Positions 59,729 through 64,000 of a DNA stretch of 64,000 nt are shown here, piece by piece (within the stretch, counting starts at the first letter, position 1; each line of letters opens with the position of its first letter). Made by a program: the position numbers and the translations under genes. Origin of the DNA: Candolleomyces eurysporus (lineage: Eukaryota > Basidiomycota > Agaricomycetes > Agaricales > Psathyrellaceae). Location of the stretch: contig JANBPK010000754.1 of the NCBI GenBank assembly GCA_027579435.1, forward strand, positions 62,001 to 126,000, given 5' to 3'. Under the pieces are notes generated by a model. It saw only the letters and a list, made by a program, of their open reading frames with translations, was not told where the DNA came from and made no database searches.

Positions 59729-61207
59729 CTACAATTTCGTACCAGCCCCTCCGGAAGCGCTAGCCTTCCTCGATGCTCGCTTGCGTCTGATGTTGCTCAG
59801 AGCACTATTCTCTGGGGCAATGCGACGGGTGTTGGACGCTGAGGGGAAAACTCGTCTACAAGGGTAGTCAGCACAGGTTGTGAGACAGCATTATAATCAC
59901 AACATACCCGTTCCACCAAGAGAGAAGGGCCTTGGTCTCTTGCTCTTCTTCAGGGTCTTCAAGCAACTCGATAAGAGAAGTATAAAAAGTTTCGGAATCG
60001 GTGTCTCTGTCCGTGCGACAGAAAGTCGTCGCGGACGAGAGAGCAAATCGGACCTGAAAGGATATACATGAGTAACAGTGCTTCCGTGGAAAGGGAAGGT
60101 AGCTCTGACCTGAGTAGCGGTGTATGCGATGGAAGCAGGGGTAACCCTGGTCATGCCGTGAATCCGCGCATTCCCAGATCTCGTCGCACGTGGTGCATCT
60201 TCTGTGGAGCTAGGAGAAGTGAAAATGTGCTTGAATCCCTGAATAAAAGCACGTCAGTGCCCGGAAGGAAAGAATCGGAAGCAAGAGAAGGCGCACCGAA
60301 ATGAGGAGCTCGCCTCGAAGAAGACCCATCCATGGGTCTCCTGGGTCGTAGCGCTCGTCGCAGTACAGGAATCGCGGCCAATCAGCACCGGAAATACTGA
60401 TCTCCTTGTTCTTGAGCGCGGTCCTGATCCTAAAAAAAATAGATAAACAAAAGTACCCGAAGTGTTATATAGCGAACATACTCGGGGTCCGACCAATCCA
60501 AGCTCGTAGGACATAAGAGGCGTCCAGTGACGGGATGATTGAACCCCCGATCCAATTTTTGATTGCGGGCTAACAAAGGCTTGAGCGGCTCCTCTGCTGG
60601 GGTAATCCAATCGATTATAACGGGCTTCATACTGCTCGTGTCGTCCGAGCGTGAACTTGACGCGCCTTTCTGTATCTATGACACGATTGAGAGATCAAGA
60701 CGCGGTGTAACCGTACGAGACACATACCTGGGTCGCCATTGCGACGATCTCTTCCGGTTCTGCCTCCAACAGCCTTTCCTCAAAGTTGGGTATCATCTTC
60801 AATAGTTTCTTATACACACGATATTCGCGTCGTTGCCTGTGTTAGCGCAAAGAATTAAAAATCATATGGGTAAAATGGGTGATGGTGCTCACTGAGCGGA
60901 TTCTAAACCTTCCGACTCAATGGAAAGGCCTGCGAGAATAAGGGAGTGGATATTGGCGAACGCGTGAACCGTCCGCCCGAAGTGGCGGCCATGGTGAACG
61001 AGAGGATCGCTCTTCGCGCTGTGGGAAGTGGTGTAAGTGTCTTTCTGCCTAGGGAAAACTTGAGACATCTTACGGTTTCTTCCTCGCTCCCCAGTCCAAC
61101 ACAGAACCCTGCCTTTTCAGGCTCTGAGATTCGCTTGCCGGCTGTACGGTGCCAAATCTGGGGTTGGGATTGGCATTTTCCTTGTTGCCAGCAGGGGGAG
61201 TGGACAT
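59729..61207 (-). CDS. DUF6698-like protein (Agaricomycete-expanded, unknown function)
   Basis: Eight exons (61207-61074, 61018-60893, 60836-60728, 60675-60482, 60429-60297, 60238-60110, 60053-59908, 59855-59729), all in phase, give 365 residues. Landmarks are KSDPLVHHGRHFGRTVHAF, NIHSLILAGL, REYRVYKKLLKMIPNFEERLL, the central GFNHPVTGRLLCPTSLDWSD, SGADWPRFLYCDERYDPGDPW, GLLRGELL, FKHIFTSPSS, and a late VRFALSSATTF plus FYTSLIELLEDPEEEQETKALLSWWN, followed by a basic tail. This layout is that of the large DUF6698-type family of mushroom genomes, often found in repeat-rich, variable regions, as here. No catalytic role is known. A TATA element lies about 75 bp upstream. The gene looks intact. 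Confidence 0.8.
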
Positions 61208-61281
61208 AATTGATGAGAGTGCGAGGGAACTAGAGCGTCTGCAATGTGGGGGGTGGGTTAGAAAGCAGGCCTGTTGACCCC

Positions 61282-61289
61282 TTTATATA
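61282..61289 (-). promoter_or_regulatory. TATA box of the DUF6698-like gene
   Basis: TATATAAA on the minus strand, about 75 bp upstream of the ATG at 61207. Confidence 0.4.
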
Positions 61290-62428
61290 CCAGGTCCAAA
61301 ACCTCAGATCCCGAATCTGCATTCAGTCACATAGTTGCCTGATGAGGCCACACGCACAGGAGCTCATGTGGCGTTCGCTGACAGCTAGTGCAACTGTCAA
61401 CCTGTCAGCCCGTGGGTGGAATGGCGAAACGTCGGCGCCTGCCCCTGCCAAGCCGACTCGGAACCATGTCCTCATACTCGGGAGGAATGAACTTGAGATT
61501 GAGGAAGGAAAGAAGGAAAAATAGGTCGACTCTTACCCCAGTACCTACCTTGATGTAGCGCTTACAGGGTCCAAGCGACAATGCACATGACTACCATTAA
61601 CAGCACGGTAGCCTTGCACTTGCTAATGGACGAGTGCCAGTGGGCGACGAGAACTTGATAGTCCCGGAAGGTTCTAGAGGAGGGGGGTTCCCCACTTCAA
61701 AGGGCACCGGTTACGCTTCACAATTGAAAGATCAGTAATTCAGATAAGTGATTAGTTGAGTGAGAACAGTACTGACCTTTCCAATAGTCGACGTCAAGCC
61801 TATACGAGGTAAAGCAGGTGCAAGAATCAGTTAGAATGTTATTATACAAGCGCTATACCAAGATATGAGATGCGTACGCGTTTTTTGNTAAATTTTTTGT
61901 CGTGAATTAGAAACCGGGGTGCCCCACGAAGTACCACTGGCCTGTTGTAATCTTCGTCTAGGCTCCAGCGTGACAAATCGAGTTGGAGAAACTCTCCAGA
62001 GACCTTTCGTTGTCACGGTCAACAGAACTCAGTGGAGACGATCTCCCCGTTTGGGGAGATCGTCGCACATGGAACGCCTATGAGAGTCGAAGGAGCCTCT
62101 AAGCTTGCACGGCCATTAATCAACAGACTCTCGACCTTGCCCTTTTCAAGAATACCACGGTGGTTGACCCGCCTGTAAAGCAAGTAATAATGTCAGTTAT
62201 ATGAGAAAAGGGCATCAGGACGGGACGTAAAAGAGAGCCTGGAGTGGGATAATAACCGGAGACAGAACCCCGCCAAAAACGCGCAGCAGCCAAACGTGGC
62301 GGGGTGTTAGAGTCCTCTCTTACCGCCAGCACCATTATCCCTCTCCACCCCAGGTCCCGAGAAGTCGAGTTTGTCTAGCTTGACTTCATTCGCCTTACCG
62401 CCATTCGAGCGAATCTTGCATCGCCGAT
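61290..62428. other. intergenic with a perfect hairpin
   Basis: About 1.1 kb without a supportable gene. It includes the hairpin at 62037-62064, listed separately. Confidence 0.5.
62037..62064. repeat. perfect 12-bp inverted repeat with 4-nt loop
   Basis: GACGATCTCCCC, loop GTTT, GGGGAGATCGTC. The stem is perfect. It is not followed by a T-run and lies between genes of opposite orientation (DUF6698-like leftward, unknown gene rightward). Confidence 0.8.
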
Positions 62429-63146
62429 ATGGTCGTTCGAAGAAAGTTCATCCTAGCCTCGAATCGCCTGTTGGACCTTGAACGAGGTTTCATACCGACG
62501 AATGTGGAACAGGAGCTTCTCGTCCCATGTATGGTTACGCTAGTGCGGAGATGCGAATTCAGAGACTTTGTTGCCGAATGCGATGACGACAAAGGGGCCT
62601 ATGTCCCAGCCTGTGCGTTTCACGGTATGAGTAAGATGGGAAAGAGAGAAGGAGACAACTTACGCACTAGTATTGCTTAACCTAGGCAGATNCCCCCGCA
62701 TTCCGAAGAATCCAACATCACTCGGATCCCAACGATGCTATTGCCAACTTTGAGCTAGTACTCAGCGTTGTCCTTCGACTTCTTCGCGCACTGGCCTTCC
62801 TCGACTTCCCTCTCCAACAGGTATGGCTTCGAGACCTCATCAACCCCTCCACTCCCCTCCTTCAAGCATCCATGAACGGCGCTAAATGTCGTAGTTATGG
62901 GCAGTACTCGGCGAAGAATTAGAGGGCAAGCAAGGTAAGGGTTGCTTCTGGGAGTTGCTGCTCGTGGTCTTCTCAGAGTTTAGCGGGTCGTGGCTGAAGG
63001 GTGCGTGTCGATTGTGGGGACCTGCCACTCCTATGATAGGAAGCATACGCGATGGCCTCGAAAAGAGCTCGAATTTCTCTGGGATAAATGCAGCGTGGAC
63101 TCGGAGTGTTGATGTGCGGATAGACAAGGGAAGCCTTGCGACGTAG
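62429..63146 (+). CDS. unrecognised protein, three exons, 193 residues
   Basis: Exons 62429-62624, 62686-62820 and 62895-63146 join in phase if N62692 beside a C-run is surplus. Readable segments are MVVRRKFILASNRLLDLERG, PCMVTLVRRCEFRDFVAECD, DAIANFELVLSVVLRLLRALAFLDFP, LWAVLGEELEGKQGKG, SEFSGSWLKGACRLWGP, and a C-terminus SINAAW-like (GINAAWTRSVDVRIDKGS). Helix-rich, with no signal peptide and no membrane span of full length. The start is uncertain because the frame is open further upstream. No family recognised; consistent splicing over three exons is the main support. Confidence 0.5.
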
Positions 63147-64000
63147 ATGTAGGAAGGGAGCTCAAGACAATCGAAGGTTCGGTGGGGTCGAAATTAGGGT
63201 TTCTGGAGGGGATTTCTGGAGGGGGTAACGGTTGGAGGCGCTGACAACCACAATTCTTTCGAATTGTTAATGGGGATGAAGAGACCGAGGTCTCTTCGCC
63301 TTCGGAAGGTGTGAGTGTCGGTTGGGTCAAGCCGTTATGGCAAGCGAGATGGCGAGGACGAAAGGGTAGTGGATGGCCAAGGGGCTTCAGGAAGGAAGGC
63401 TGATGGCGTGGCAGGCAAGATGTGGAGGTAGCAGTCGACCTGTTCGATAACTTCCTGGGGAACTTCATCTTAGCGATAAGCCCGGTCGACAGCTTGGGTG
63501 TGGTGTGATCAATCGGGGTGTCGAAGTACTAGTAGGCGTAGGGGCAGTGAAGTTCGCTCCGGGGGCTAGCGTGTTACTATCAGGCAACTGATTTCCATCT
63601 TAGGATCGCAGGCTCAAAGAGCATGCCGTCATGGGCTGGAGATGCTGAAGCGTCGATAAAAAATACATCTTCGCCGTCCATGGAGTCGGATGAAGCCAAC
63701 CTCCGTCGTCAGCAGAGTCCGGTCCACCGTTGTTGGAGCGCATGGCACCGGAACCTTCTTTCGGTCTGAGACGAGGATGAGTGACTGATGAACAAGCAGG
63801 CCCTGATAAGACTCACCGCAGGTGCAGGGGCAATGGATGTACGTGTTCGCTTGATGAGTTGTTGATAAACGGCTTCCCATTCCATGAGGTTTTCAGTTGG
63901 GTGGGGAGGTAAAACCGAGCTTGAGCAAGATGCTTTCAACGGCGACAGTGTTAGATTTAGCCGGCGGTAAGTGCAACGAGAAAGGCTGTAATGAATCCCA
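63147..64000. other. right edge, no supportable gene
   Basis: About 850 bp. A minus-strand segment near 63939-63840 (HPTENLMEWEAVYQQLIKRT, then a GTGAGT donor) looks like an exon of a gene whose other parts lie beyond the window edge or were not recognised. Confidence 0.4.

Overview
The window is nuclear DNA from a filamentous basidiomycete, very probably an Agaricomycete. Genes are cut by many short GT-AG introns (about 45-65 nt). The gene content is typical of mushroom-forming fungi: an F-box protein with an N-terminal coiled coil, a seven-helix membrane protein, a LysM/CBM18/GH18 chitinase, a TPR-CHAT protein, a DUF6698-like protein and small TIR elements. No tRNA, rRNA or CRISPR array was found. 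Scattered N bases mark low-quality consensus. At least five of them (4438, 10254, 51677, 51756, 62692) behave as surplus bases next to homopolymers, because deleting them restores the reading frame of otherwise intact genes.

Left part (1-31 kb): a convergent pair of paralogous membrane-protein genes (the first cut by the window edge), a FAD monooxygenase of the salicylate hydroxylase type (nine exons), an intronless F-box gene, a uridine phosphorylase gene (ten exons), an HMG-box transcription factor, a peroxisomal 2,4-dienoyl-CoA reductase (SPS19/DECR2 type), a 47-residue membrane protein, a long modular chitinase and the histone chaperone NAP1. Long gene-poor stretches with many Ns separate them.

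Middle part (31-52 kb): every gene called lies on the minus strand. In order of increasing coordinate these are a secreted protein with an ADP-ribosyltransferase-like signature and a proline-rich tail, a weak secreted-protein ORF, a small secreted or GPI-anchored candidate, a seven-helix membrane protein, a GH47 alpha-mannosidase of the secretory pathway, a Rab7-like GTPase with a long insertion before its G5 box, a TPR-CHAT protein of about 1,576 residues, and UTP7 of the small-subunit processome. A TIR element of about 479 bp lies between the secreted candidate and the membrane protein.

Right part (52-64 kb) is rearranged accessory DNA: a Harbinger-like MITE, a large inverted repeat carrying two decayed divergent copies of an unknown coiled-coil ORF, a truncated intron-retaining copy of the neighbouring UTP7 gene, a second MITE with 113-bp terminal inverted repeats exactly at the end of that copy, and just beyond it the first part of a terpene synthase gene. 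A DUF6698-like gene and one unrecognised three-exon gene close the window.

The genes do not form one pathway. Housekeeping functions (NAP1, UTP7, Rab7-like, GH47, uridine phosphorylase, dienoyl-CoA reductase) are interspersed with lineage-specific secreted and membrane proteins. The best candidates for undescribed biology are the secreted ADP-ribosyltransferase-like protein, the TPR-CHAT protein, the chitinase ending in KDEL, and the 54.7-58.5 kb rearrangement.
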